From the NCBI GenBank assembly GCA_905201505.1, contig CAJKOJ010000001.1:12582-76581 (forward strand): 64,000 nt of DNA, read 5' to 3'. Positions 53,696 to 62,499 of the stretch are shown one piece after another; the first letter of the stretch is position 1; every line of letters starts with the position of its first letter. The notes under the pieces are model-generated. The model did not search any database and had not been told where the DNA came from. It was given only the letters and a program-made list of their open reading frames with translations. The position numbers were made by a program, and so were the translations under genes. Origin of the DNA: an uncultured Eubacteriales bacterium. GTDB lineage: Bacteria; Bacillota; Clostridia; Lachnospirales; CAG-274.

Positions 53696-54071
53696 ATATC
53701 TTGCTTCCGGAAGTAACTTGAGAAAAAATATAAAATGAATATAACTAATTTGAGGCAACGTTTTGCTGCTGATAAAGCATAGCGTAATTGGCAATAGCAA
53801 AGCACTACAACCTTTTGCAGATATTAATCTTAATAGAGTGTAAATTTAATAACTGCAGGGACAGTGAATGGGGTGGGAAACATTAAAAGTTTCCCACGTC
53901 TTTGTTATTTATTTCAGGAAAGTAAATTAAAATTGACGGTGGAAACAAAGGATAATGATTTATTTTTATATATTGAATATAAATTTATATTAATTAACAT
54001 ATATGTGTTTTGTTTGTTAATATAGTTATATATAAAGTTAAATTGTGATTTATAGGAATAGGAGGGCATAT
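53696..54071 (+). other. Gene-free stretch between spoVS and the Cys-rich gene
   Basis: No plausible gene. A hairpin GTGGGAAAC (53873-53881) / GTTTCCCAC (53889-53897) with a 7-base loop is followed by a mixed T-rich segment and could terminate spoVS transcripts. The 170 bases before it have higher G+C than their surroundings and several short complementary pieces (for example TTTTGCAG at 53813 and CTGCAG at 53853). This suggests structured RNA, but I recognise no family. The last 100 bases are very AT-rich and probably hold the next promoter. Confidence 0.4.
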
Positions 54072-54227
54072 ATGCTGGCAAATATTATAGTGGGTATTAT
54101 AATACTGACATTTATAGCTATCGCAGTAAAAAGTTACATAAAGCAAAGAAAAAGAGGGGGCTGCGGAGGAGGCTGTGCAGGTTCAATGAATTGTCCGTCA
54201 AAGAATAATAATAAAAAGTCTGAATAG
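54072..54227 (+). CDS. FeoB-associated-type Cys-rich membrane protein, orphan copy, 51 aa
   Basis: The reading frame starts at ATG 54072 behind AGGAGGG. It encodes one membrane helix (ANIIVGIIILTFIAIAV, about 3-19), a basic stretch KQRKRGG and a short Cys motif C-G-G-G-C-A-G-S-M-N-C. The layout matches the FeoB-associated Cys-rich family, like the 48-residue protein next to feoB at 15058-15204. This one has three cysteines instead of six and no iron gene beside it. It may serve another metal system or be a relic. Confidence 0.82.
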   Translation: MLANIIVGIIILTFIAIAVKSYIKQRKRGGCGGGCAGSMNCPSKNNNKKSE

Positions 54228-54403
54228 GTTTATTTTATAAAATATACAAATGAATATAGAAATCAGTTTAATGTGTTTTTTGCAGGTTAGATAAAGTAAG
54301 TGAAACATAAAAATGACGTCTATAAAAAAACAAACTGAATGAGAATAACAATAAGAAAAGAAGTGTATTGGTGTCAAATTTTATATAAAATTTAAAATAA
54401 GGC

Positions 54404-54432
54404 TTTACAAATATGGAAAAACATATTATAAT
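54404..54432 (+). promoter_or_regulatory. ileS promoter
   Basis: TTTACA (54404-54409), 17-base spacer, TATAAT (54427-54432), directly ahead of the isoleucine T-box leader. The region 54228-54400 before it is AT-rich with no gene seen. Confidence 0.8.
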
Positions 54433-54439
54433 AATATAG

Positions 54440-54707
54440 ATTGTTAAGACTAAAAAATATATAATAAACGATATTAAACACAATAGCAGGGACAGTAGGT
54501 ATATATAATGACTAAAGAGAGTCGGGGAAAGGTGAAAGCCCGATGTCAGCATATATTCTGAATATCACCCTGACTGTGGCATACCGAAAAGGTTACTTAG
54601 TAGGCTATGACGTGTCCTGCGTTAAAGGTTAAAGAGAGGATACATTTTTATGTGTCAATTCAGGTGGTACCACGCTGCTGCGTCCTGTTGGATGCGGCAG
54701 CTTTTTT
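54440..54707 (+). promoter_or_regulatory. T-box leader of ileS (isoleucine)
   Basis: A leader of about 270 bases with the T-box motif CAGGTGGTACCACG (54661-54674) and a terminal hairpin (GCTGCTGCGTCC, TGTT, GGATGCGGCAGC, T6; 54674-54707). The specifier is read as ATC at 54564-54566 in AATATCACCC, an isoleucine codon. Uncharged tRNA-Ile would raise ileS expression. Confidence 0.93.
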
Positions 54708-54742
54708 GATGTTTAATACATTTTGAAAGGAGAAATTTACCT

Positions 54743-57700
54743 ATGTATGACAAGGTAAGTACAAATCTCAATTTTGTTGAGAGAGAGAAGGAAATTTTAG
54801 GTTTTTGGAAAGAAAACGATATTTTCGGTGAATCAATTAAGGCAAGAGAAAATTGCCCTGTTTTTACTTTTTATGATGGTCCCCCAACTGCAAACGGCAA
54901 ACCCCATATTGGTCATGTACTGGGAAGAGCTATAAAGGATCTTATACCAAGATATAAGACAATGAAGGGATATAAGGTTTTAAGAAAGGCCGGATGGGAT
55001 ACTCATGGTTTGCCTGTTGAACTTGAGGTTGAAAAGCAGTTAGGCATCAGCGGTAAGCCTCAGATTGAGGAATATGGTGTTGAGCCTTTCATTAAGAAGT
55101 GTAAAGATTCTGTTTTTACTTATGAAAGTCTTTGGAGAGAAATGAGCGACAGAGTTGGATTCTGGGCGGATATGGACAATCCTTATGTGACTTATCACAA
55201 TAATTATATTGAATCAGTATGGTGGGCATTGAAGCAAATTTGGGATAAGGGTCTTTTATACAAGGGACACAAGATTGTTCCTTATTGCCCAAGATGCGGT
55301 ACCGCTTTATCATCTCACGAAGTTGCTCAAGGTTATAAGGATGTTAAGGAAACTTCTTGTATTGCAAGATTTGCTGTTAAGGGCGAAGAAAATACTTATT
55401 TTCTTGCGTGGACTACTACTCCATGGACACTCCCTTCAAATGTGGCACTTTGTGTAAATAAGAGAGAGACTTACAGCAAGGTAAAGGCTGAAGACGGTAA
55501 GATTTATATTTTGGCACAGGCTCTCCTTGAAGATGTGTTAAAAGAGGGTTATGAGGTAATTGAAGAATATAAGGGTCAGGATTTAGTAGGTATTGAATAT
55601 GAACCATTATTCCCTTATGCTAAACCTGATAAAAAGGCTTTTTATGTAGTTGAGGCTGATTATGTAACTCTTACAGACGGTACTGGTATTGTACACATTG
55701 CTCCTGCATTTGGTGAAGATGATGCACAGGTAGGAAGAAGATATGATTTGCCTTTTGTACAGCTTGTAAATGAGCAGGGCTTATTTACAGATGAAGTAGA
55801 AGGTCTTGCAGGTGTATTTGTAAAAGACGGTGACAAGGAAATATTAAAGAGATTAGAGGAAAGCGGCAAGTTATTTGCAGCACTTCCTTTTGAACACAGC
55901 TATCCTTTCTGCTGGAGATGTGATACACCGCTTCTTTACTATGCAAGAGATACATGGTTTATTTCAATGACTAAGGTAAGAGAGCAGCTATTAAAGAACA
56001 ATAATACTGTAAACTGGATGCCTGACAATATTAAAAACGGAAGATTTGGCAATTTCCTTGAAAATGTTATTGATTGGGGTCTTTCAAGAGAAAGATACTG
56101 GGGTACTCCACTTCCTATATGGGAATGTGAGTGCGGATATAAGCATACTATTGGATCTATCGCAGAGTTAAAGGAAATGAGTGATAATTGTCCTGATGAT
56201 ATTGAACTCCATAAGCCTTATATTGACGCTGTTGAGCTTAATTGTCCTAAGTGCGGAAGTAAGATGCACAGAGTTACTGAAGTTATTGACTGTTGGTTTG
56301 ATTCAGGTTCAATGCCTTTTGCACAGTGGCATTATCCATTTGAAAACAAGGAAATATTTGATGAAAATTATCCCGCTGATTATATATCAGAGGGTATTGA
56401 CCAGACAAGAGGCTGGTTCTATACACTGATGGCTATTTCTACTCTTATTTTTGACAAGAGCCCATATAAGAATGTTATTGTAACAGGCCACGTTCAGGAT
56501 AAAGAAGGAAGAAAAATGTCTAAGCATTTAGGAAATGTTGTGGATCCATGGGCTGTACTTGACAATCAGGGTGCTGATGCAATAAGATGGTATTTCTATT
56601 CAAACTCTGCACCGTGGCTTCCGAATAGATTTGATGATAAGGCTGTAAATGAGTATCAAAGAAAGTTTATGGGTACTTTATGGAATACTTATGCTTTCTA
56701 TGTGCTTTATGCCAATATTGATAACTTTAATCCTATGGATTACAAGCTTGAGTATGAAAAGCTTGCTCCTATGGATAAGTGGATTTTATCTAAGCTTAAT
56801 TCTCTTGTTAAGTATGTTGATAATTCTCTTGATAAATACAAGATTACAGAGTCTGCAAGAGCTATGGCTGACTTTGTAGATGAGCTTTCTAACTGGTATG
56901 TCAGAAGATCAAGAGAGAGATTCTGGGGTAAGGATATGCCGCAGGATAAGATTAATGCGTATATGACATTATATACAGTTCTTACAACAATGGCTAAGCT
57001 TTCTGCACCATTTACACCATTTATGGCTGAAAGTATATATCAGAATTTAGTTGTAAATGTAGATAAGAATGCTCCGAAGTCAGTTCACTTATGTGATTTC
57101 CCTGTTGTTGATGAGGCTATGATTGATGACAAGCTTGAAGTAAATATGGAACTTGTTCTCTCAATTGTAGTTGCAGGAAGAGCAGCGAGAAATACATCAG
57201 GCATTAAGAACAGACAGCCTATAGGCAATATGTATGTTCAGTCTGACAGAAAACTTGATGAGGAATATTATGATATAATTCTTGATGAACTTAATATTAA
57301 AAATATGGAGTTTGTTGAAGATGCGTCAAAGTTTACAAGCTACAGCTTTAAGCCGCAGTTAAGAACTCTCGGAAGAAAATATGGAAAGCTTGTGCCTGCC
57401 ATTGGAGAATATCTTAAAAATAGCGACGGCAATGCTCTTATGAATGAATTAAAGAGTAATGGCGTTATTAAGTTTAATGTTGAAGGTACTGATGTTGAGC
57501 TTAGTGAAGAAGATGTTCTTACAGAAACTGCACAGGCTGATGGATTTGTGGCTGAAAGCGACAAATCTACAACTGTTGTATTGAGTACAGAATTAACTCC
57601 TGAACTTATAGAAGAAGGATTTGTAAGAGAACTTGTGTCTAAAATCCAGACAATGAGAAAAGACGCAGACTTTGAAGTCCTTGATAGAATTAAGGTATAC

Positions 57701-57859
57701 TACAACGGAAATGACAAGATTGGTAAAATATTTGCTGATAATAAAGAAGCAATTTCTACTGATGTGCTTGCAAATGATATTTGTGAAGGAACTTCTGCAA
57801 TAAGCAAAGAATGGAATATTAATGGAGAAAAGGTTACTCTATCAGTTGAGAAGATGTAA
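54743..57859 (+). CDS. ileS: Isoleucyl-tRNA synthetase, long (type 2-like) form
   Basis: A 1038-residue class I synthetase. HIGH is at 55-58 (KPHIGHVLG) and KMSKH at about 591-595. An editing (CP1) domain lies between, with TTTPWTLPSNVALCVN near 235. The C-terminal part (about 640-1038) includes the anticodon domain and a long extension. This length and the PTANGKPHIGHVL context fit the eukaryote-like type 2 enzymes common in Clostridia, not the ~920-residue zinc-containing type of E. coli. Type 2 enzymes are usually far less sensitive to mupirocin; that is a family inference. T-box controlled. Confidence 0.95.
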   Translation: MYDKVSTNLNFVEREKEILGFWKENDIFGESIKARENCPVFTFYDGPPTANGKPHIGHVLGRAIKDLIPRYKTMKGYKVLRKAGWDTHGLPVELEVEKQLGISGKPQIEEYGVEPFIKKCKDSVFTYESLWREMSDRVGFWADMDNPYVTYHNNYIESVWWALKQIWDKGLLYKGHKIVPYCPRCGTALSSHEVAQGYKDVKETSCIARFAVKGEENTYFLAWTTTPWTLPSNVALCVNKRETYSKVKAEDGKIYILAQALLEDVLKEGYEVIEEYKGQDLVGIEYEPLFPYAKPDKKAFYVVEADYVTLTDGTGIVHIAPAFGEDDAQVGRRYDLPFVQLVNEQGLFTDEVEGLAGVFVKDGDKEILKRLEESGKLFAALPFEHSYPFCWRCDTPLLYYARDTWFISMTKVREQLLKNNNTVNWMPDNIKNGRFGNFLENVIDWGLSRERYWGTPLPIWECECGYKHTIGSIAELKEMSDNCPDDIELHKPYIDAVELNCPKCGSKMHRVTEVIDCWFDSGSMPFAQWHYPFENKEIFDENYPADYISEGIDQTRGWFYTLMAISTLIFDKSPYKNVIVTGHVQDKEGRKMSKHLGNVVDPWAVLDNQGADAIRWYFYSNSAPWLPNRFDDKAVNEYQRKFMGTLWNTYAFYVLYANIDNFNPMDYKLEYEKLAPMDKWILSKLNSLVKYVDNSLDKYKITESARAMADFVDELSNWYVRRSRERFWGKDMPQDKINAYMTLYTVLTTMAKLSAPFTPFMAESIYQNLVVNVDKNAPKSVHLCDFPVVDEAMIDDKLEVNMELVLSIVVAGRAARNTSGIKNRQPIGNMYVQSDRKLDEEYYDIILDELNIKNMEFVEDASKFTSYSFKPQLRTLGRKYGKLVPAIGEYLKNSDGNALMNELKSNGVIKFNVEGTDVELSEEDVLTETAQADGFVAESDKSTTVVLSTELTPELIEEGFVRELVSKIQTMRKDADFEVLDRIKVYYNGNDKIGKIFADNKEAISTDVLANDICEGTSAISKEWNINGEKVTLSVEKM

Positions 57860-57867
57860 AAATGATT

Positions 57868-57897
57868 AAAGGAGGTTCATTACGGAACCTCCTTTTC
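57868..57897 (+). terminator. ileS terminator
   Basis: AAAGGAGGTTC, ATTAC, GGAACCTCCTTTT, starting 9 bases after the ileS stop. The 57898-58080 stretch beyond it holds no gene. Confidence 0.92.
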
Positions 57898-58083
57898 TGT
57901 TAATATAAATAAAAACCATATTAGTAAACCTGTTTTTGTTATAAATCTATAAAATTTTATAAGCTGCAAAGATGAACTTGTGTACATCTTTGTCTTAATT
58001 TATAGCTTTGTCTTTAAGACTGCTTGTATAAAAGAGTACAGATTTGTATTAATACTAAAAAGAGTAAAAGTAAGTTATAGATT

Positions 58084-58131
58084 AAACAAAATCCCCCTAT
58101 GACAGTTATTGTCACAAGGGGATTTTGTTTA
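58084..58131 (-). terminator. Terminator of the polysaccharide kinase/SGNH-like region
   Basis: AAACAAAATCCCC and GGGGATTTTGTTT form a 13-bp stem; the 21-base loop contains a smaller hairpin (TGACAGTTATTGTCA). It lies at the stop codon of the minus-strand gene. Confidence 0.7.
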
Positions 58132-59199
58132 ATTTACAGGTTTTCTGATGCAGTCATTTGCAATGAGTTTATCATATACAAGTTCTGTCAGAAGGTTATA
58201 TGCTGTGTCATTTAGATTGCCGCTTTCAAGAAGCATACATGAGGGAACTATTCCCTTTTTCTGCTGCTCAATATCGGTATTTGTAAATGTTAAATCTGTT
58301 TTGTTAAGATCATATTCTGATAGGTATTTTCTTACATTCACATAGTGGGAACCAAAATAGTCAATCATTATTTTATCATATTCTGACATACCTTCTTCGC
58401 TTCCCTTAATAAGCCCCATAACAAGGTATCTTTCTTTATTTTTACCAGAGGAGTCTATTATTTGTTTAATATAATCTGCAAGATCTTTAAAATTGTTCCA
58501 ATTTTCATTTTCACCAAGCCATATTATATGTACATAGTCTTTATATTCATCATCACTGCTTGTGTTAACAATTGAGCCTGCAGGAATGGTGAAAGGTTCT
58601 CCATCTTCAGAACGAAGAAAATAATGTTTATTTTCACCTGTTTCAGGGTCTTTTATACTGTCTCCGCCAATCATACCTTTTAAACCGTTAATTGTAACAG
58701 GGTTAAAATTTGCATTATCTGCAGATACAGCTAAAGGCCATACAGGTCCGTTTCCTTTTGATGTTAAATTTATTTCTATAAGGTCCGATTCTGCAGGTAT
58801 TGTCACCGTATCTTGAATAACAAAAGGAACAACGCCTATTCTTCCGAGAACAGTGAGGGTGTTTTCCCCTGCCACTGCAAGGTTTATTACAGGAATTTTA
58901 TAATTTTCGTTTGTCAGCTTATTTTGAAGGGCTGATGGGAATACTGTTTTTACTGTACCGTTGCTTGTCATAAGGTCTGAACCTATACATACTATACCGG
59001 GAATTTCATTTGAAATTTCAGAGTAATCTTTTTCAAGCTGCAATTGCTTCTCTGACGCTTCTTTTGCATAGTTTTGTGCATTTGCAGCGTTTTCTTCTAT
59101 TTGTTTGTTTGTGCTGTTGTTTAATATAAATATAATGATAGGTATAAGTATAATAAGTAAAATTACGAGAAATGCTGATATTTTATTTATAATTTTCAA
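58129..59199 (-). CDS. Membrane-anchored SGNH-hydrolase-like protein, catalytic residues uncertain
   Basis: About 356 residues. A basic start and a long hydrophobic helix (about 5-27) are followed by a short coiled coil (EENAANAQNYAKEASEKQLQ in parts) and an outer alpha/beta domain. Its blocks look SGNH-like: VCIGSDLMTSNG for block I, LAVAGENTLTVLG for block II, IIWLGENENW for block III and GNLNDTAYNLL for block V. The usual GDS reads GSD and the last block lacks the Asp-x-x-His pair, so it may be inactive. TTG 59199 is chosen because AAGGGGGG precedes it; another TTG at 59232 has no such site. It lies just downstream of the exopolysaccharide kinase gene, suggesting a surface-polymer role. 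Confidence 0.6.
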   Translation of the reverse strand: MKIINKISAFLVILLIILIPIIIFILNNSTNKQIEENAANAQNYAKEASEKQLQLEKDYSEISNEIPGIVCIGSDLMTSNGTVKTVFPSALQNKLTNENYKIPVINLAVAGENTLTVLGRIGVVPFVIQDTVTIPAESDLIEINLTSKGNGPVWPLAVSADNANFNPVTINGLKGMIGGDSIKDPETGENKHYFLRSEDGEPFTIPAGSIVNTSSDDEYKDYVHIIWLGENENWNNFKDLADYIKQIIDSSGKNKERYLVMGLIKGSEEGMSEYDKIMIDYFGSHYVNVRKYLSEYDLNKTDLTFTNTDIEQQKKGIVPSCMLLESGNLNDTAYNLLTELVYDKLIANDCIRKPVN

Positions 59200-59216
59200 T
59201 GCTGTTTCCCCCCTTA

Positions 59217-59286
59217 ATAAAAAAGAAGCCAAAATGGCTTAAATATATCAGGTAAGCTGATATATTTAAGCAGAGGGGCTTCTTTT
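59217..59286 (-). terminator. Two-tier hairpin terminator after the fused tyrosine kinase gene
   Basis: An inner perfect stem (CTTAAATATATCAG / CTGATATATTTAAG, 59238-59270, loop GTAAG) sits inside an outer 10-bp stem (AAAAGAAGCC / GGCTTCTTTT, 59221-59230 with 59277-59286). On the minus strand a T-run follows. It would end or reduce transcription before the SGNH-like gene. Confidence 0.75.
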
Positions 59287-59288
59287 AA

Positions 59289-60827
59289 TTACTTCTTGTT
59301 TTTGTCTGATGTATCATAAGGATTTGATTTATAAGCATAGCCATATTTTCTACCGTATTTTGTGTTGTTTTCTTCTACTGAATTAATTACTACACCTAAT
59401 ATATTTCCTTCAACAAAGTTTATGCTTTCAATTGCTCTGTCAATTTCGTCATAAGTAGATACATCTTGTCTGACTACAAGCATAATTCCTGCAGACATCT
59501 TTGAAAGAAGCAGGGCATCAGTTACGACGTTGATAGGTGATGTATCAAGAATAATATAATCATATATATCCTTAATGTTTTCCAAAAACTTGTTCATATT
59601 ATTTGAACCTAAAAGTTCTGAAGGATTCGGCGGCATTGGGCCGGATGTAAGAATATCAAGGTTTTCATAAACACCCTTATGTATATTTTCATCAAGACTT
59701 TTTCCTGTCAGTATAGAAGAAAGTCCTATATTGTTTGAAACATTAAACATTTTATGCTGTACAGGTCGTCTTAAATCACAGTCTACAAGCAAAATCTTTG
59801 CCTTAGTCTGTGCCAGTGTAATAGCTATATTGGCTGCTGTTGTTGATTTGCCGTCGCCGGAAAGAGGACTTGAAATAACAAAAGCATTATTGTTTTGTGT
59901 TGACATAGTAAAGTTAAGATTTGTCCTCAGCATATTATAAGCTTCTGTAACTGAAAACTGAACTTTATCTGTCAATATTGTTCCTATAGAAGTTCTTGCC
60001 TGTGCATCTTTACGTCTTAATGAAGGCATATATTTATAAAAAAGATTATTTTTATGTTTTGAACCTTCAATTTCATAAGTTGGGATTTCTGATAAAACAG
60101 GAAGATGACATTTCATTCGGAACTCTTCACCGCTGTTTATGGTTCTGTTAAGCAGATATCTTAAAGAAATAATTCCGCAAATTAATATGAACCCTAAAAA
60201 TGCAAATATAATACCTCTCTTTACAGCGTTTGGTCCTGATGGTTGTAAAGGTACTTTTGCAGTATTTATTGTTTCAACAAATCCTGTTCCGACAACTCTG
60301 CTTATAACTGCCGGGGCAGTATCTGCAATAATTCTGCATATTTCTGCTGATATAGTAGGATTTGGAGTTGTTGCTGAAATTTGTATAATTTCTGTTTCAT
60401 TTACAGTAGAAAAACTTACATACCTTAAAATACTTTTGGGATCTATTGTTGTTGAACCGTCTTCATTTACTGTTGTAGAAAAGTAAGTGTAAATTTCTTC
60501 CGGTGTACATATATTAGTAAGTTTCTTGGCAACAACATCCATAATTGCATCATTTGATAAAATTACAATGTATGTTTCAGCAAGACTTTTTGAAGCGTCA
60601 AGTTCCTGTAAACTGGCATTGTTTATAACTGATGCCTTTTGATTACTTTTAACATACAGACTAGTTGATGTTGTATATTCAAGAGGTTTGCATACCTTAG
60701 TATAGGTGTATCCTGAAATTCCAAACAACAGTACTACAGCTGCAATTAACCATACATATTTCATAAGTTCCTGAAACAATAAGGTTAAATCTATACTGTA
60801 ATCTTCATTTTTTTCTCGTATATTCAA
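59289..60827 (-). CDS. Fused chain-length determinant / tyrosine autokinase (Wzz-BY-kinase)
   Basis: A 512-residue protein combining a Wzz domain (membrane helices at about 25-42 and 204-222 around an outer loop) with a bacterial tyrosine kinase: Walker A SGDGKSTTAAN (about 323-333), Walker A' LLVDCDLRRP (about 346-355) and Walker B YIILDTSP (about 424-431). A C-terminal tyrosine cluster has Tyr491, 495, 497, 499 and 504. It controls length and export of capsular or extracellular polysaccharide. Most Firmicutes split it into CpsC/CapA and CpsD/CapB; here it is one chain as in proteobacterial Wzc. It starts at TTG behind GGAGG. No polymerase or flippase gene is near. Confidence 0.9.
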   Translation of the reverse strand: MNIREKNEDYSIDLTLLFQELMKYVWLIAAVVLLFGISGYTYTKVCKPLEYTTSTSLYVKSNQKASVINNASLQELDASKSLAETYIVILSNDAIMDVVAKKLTNICTPEEIYTYFSTTVNEDGSTTIDPKSILRYVSFSTVNETEIIQISATTPNPTISAEICRIIADTAPAVISRVVGTGFVETINTAKVPLQPSGPNAVKRGIIFAFLGFILICGIISLRYLLNRTINSGEEFRMKCHLPVLSEIPTYEIEGSKHKNNLFYKYMPSLRRKDAQARTSIGTILTDKVQFSVTEAYNMLRTNLNFTMSTQNNNAFVISSPLSGDGKSTTAANIAITLAQTKAKILLVDCDLRRPVQHKMFNVSNNIGLSSILTGKSLDENIHKGVYENLDILTSGPMPPNPSELLGSNNMNKFLENIKDIYDYIILDTSPINVVTDALLLSKMSAGIMLVVRQDVSTYDEIDRAIESINFVEGNILGVVINSVEENNTKYGRKYGYAYKSNPYDTSDKNKK

Positions 60828-60920
60828 TTTTTTGTTTCCTCCTATGTATTTTGTTTAAACAAAGTTAATATGTATTAAGAATGACTATTGTATTAATGCA
60901 ACAGTCACTCTTATATTTTA

Positions 60921-61289
60921 TCAGGCTTTTAATTCATCTTCGGTAAGCTCTCGGGCATCTCCCCATATTCTTTCAAGAGAATAAAACTCACGGTCATCTT
61001 TATGGAAAAGGTGCACTACTATATCGCCAAAATCCATAAGCACCCAGCTTCTGTTATGTGTCTGTATACCTTCTGTATGCTTTAAAACAAAACCGGCTTT
61101 AAAAAGCTTTTCATCAACAGCATCTGCCATAGCTTTAAGCTGATTTGAGTTTGAGCCGCTGGCTATAACAAAATAATCGCTTAGAGTTGATATTTTACTT
61201 ATATCTAGAACTCGGATGTCTATAGCAAGTTTGTCTTCAAGTGCTGCATAAGCAAGTTTTACACCTTCAAGTGAATTTGTGTTAGTCAT
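60921..61289 (-). CDS. rsfS: Ribosome silencing factor RsfS
   Basis: A 122-residue protein of the RsfS/YbeB/Iojap family. The family signature DIRVLDISKISTLSDYFVIASGSN (in parts, about 19-42), the central NRSWVLMDFGDIVVHLFHKDDREFY and the tail LERIWGDA are all present. It binds ribosomal protein L14 and stops subunits joining when nutrients are short. Its start overlaps the nadD-yqeK stop by 8 bases behind GGAGG. The order nadD-yqeK-rsfS is conserved in Firmicutes. Confidence 0.96.
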   Translation of the reverse strand: MTNTNSLEGVKLAYAALEDKLAIDIRVLDISKISTLSDYFVIASGSNSNQLKAMADAVDEKLFKAGFVLKHTEGIQTHNRSWVLMDFGDIVVHLFHKDDREFYSLERIWGDARELTEDELKA

Positions 61290-62499
61290 TTTTTTCCTCC
61301 TTAAGATACTCCAAGGCAGAAATGCCCAATGGATGTATTATTCGATTTTTATTTTTATTGTAGTTTATTGTATTTTCCAAAGCATATATAACAGCATTGT
61401 TTATGTCTTTGTAAGCTAATTCTCTTATTTTGTCAAGTCCTTCAAAATACTCCCTGTTAGGTTCGATATAATCAGCTATAAAGATTATTTTTTCCAGCAT
61501 TGACATATTTGGTCTGCCCGTAGTGTGGTATTTGATTGCATCAAGTATTTCTCTGTCTGTTATTCCGTATTCTGCCTCAGCAACTTTTGCTCCCAGAAAG
61601 CTGTGGGTTAAATCAGGCTGACTTTTTAATACATTGTCAAGTTCAAGTGAATACTTATCACAAAGTTCAAGCTTTTCTTCATCAGTAAAGCATTTTGCAC
61701 AGTCATGTAGAAGTCCTGCTAAAAATGCCTTATCGGTGTCAATACCATATCTTTTAGCAAGCTGTAATGATTCCTGTGCAACTCCTTGAGTATGCTTATA
61801 CCTTTTTAGAGTAAGTACCGAATGGAGTTTTGCATTTATTGCATCAATTTCCGGTGAACATATATTATCAGCCTTATAGAGCCCGAATTTCAATATATAG
61901 TCCTCTACAGAGGCAGGCAAAAGATATTTTATTGTCTGTCCTGCTAAAATTCTGTGACGAATATCTGTTGAAGATATTGAAAGTGCAGGAATTTCAAGAA
62001 ATGTAATTTTTCCCTTATATTTGTCTTTTAAATGATTGACAGTTGACTGAAGTCCGTTTTTATTATATCCGGGCCTTGTTACTGCTACAAATTCACACAT
62101 AGATAACAACTTTTCCGGCTCTTTCCATTTGAGTATTTTTTCAATTGCATCTGCACCGGTTATAAAATAAATTTTACAACCGGGTTTACATCGATTCTTT
62201 AATTCAGTAATTGTGTCAATTGTGTATGTTAATCCTGCTCTGTCAATTTCAATACGGGAAACCTCAAAGTAAGGGTTTGAAACAGTTGCTAAAACAGTCA
62301 TAAGATACCTATGCTCATTAAACATAGGGTTAATGTCCTTATGAGGCGGTTTGCCTGTGGGTATAAATATAACTCTGTCTAAGCCAAGCTGCTGCCTGAC
62401 AGATTCCGCAGCTACAAGATGACCGTTGTGTATAGGGTTAAAAGTGCCGCCCATAACAGCTATTTTGTTGTATTTTTTATAATCTGTTATTTGATTCAT
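61282..62499 (-). CDS. nadD: Nicotinate-nucleotide adenylyltransferase fused to YqeK-type HD phosphohydrolase
   Basis: A 405-residue fusion. Residues 1-208 are NadD: GGTFNPIHNGH at 17-27 (the cytidylyltransferase HxGH site), FIPTGKPPHK at 45-54 and ISSTDIRHRI at 175-184. Residues 215-405 are a YqeK-like HD domain with His236, HDCAK at 265-269, and KYHTTGRP near 309. NadD makes deamido-NAD; YqeK-like proteins hydrolyse diadenosine tetraphosphate symmetrically. They are usually separate neighbouring genes. ATG 62499 overlaps the upstream stop (ATGA). Confidence 0.92.
   Translation of the reverse strand: MNQITDYKKYNKIAVMGGTFNPIHNGHLVAAESVRQQLGLDRVIFIPTGKPPHKDINPMFNEHRYLMTVLATVSNPYFEVSRIEIDRAGLTYTIDTITELKNRCKPGCKIYFITGADAIEKILKWKEPEKLLSMCEFVAVTRPGYNKNGLQSTVNHLKDKYKGKITFLEIPALSISSTDIRHRILAGQTIKYLLPASVEDYILKFGLYKADNICSPEIDAINAKLHSVLTLKRYKHTQGVAQESLQLAKRYGIDTDKAFLAGLLHDCAKCFTDEEKLELCDKYSLELDNVLKSQPDLTHSFLGAKVAEAEYGITDREILDAIKYHTTGRPNMSMLEKIIFIADYIEPNREYFEGLDKIRELAYKDINNAVIYALENTINYNKNKNRIIHPLGISALEYLKEEKND

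Noticed and set aside
53860..53900. GGGTGGG followed by a hairpin, taken first for a fourth T-box
   Set aside because: The conserved GGTGGNACC core, the specifier and a downstream amino-acid gene are all missing.
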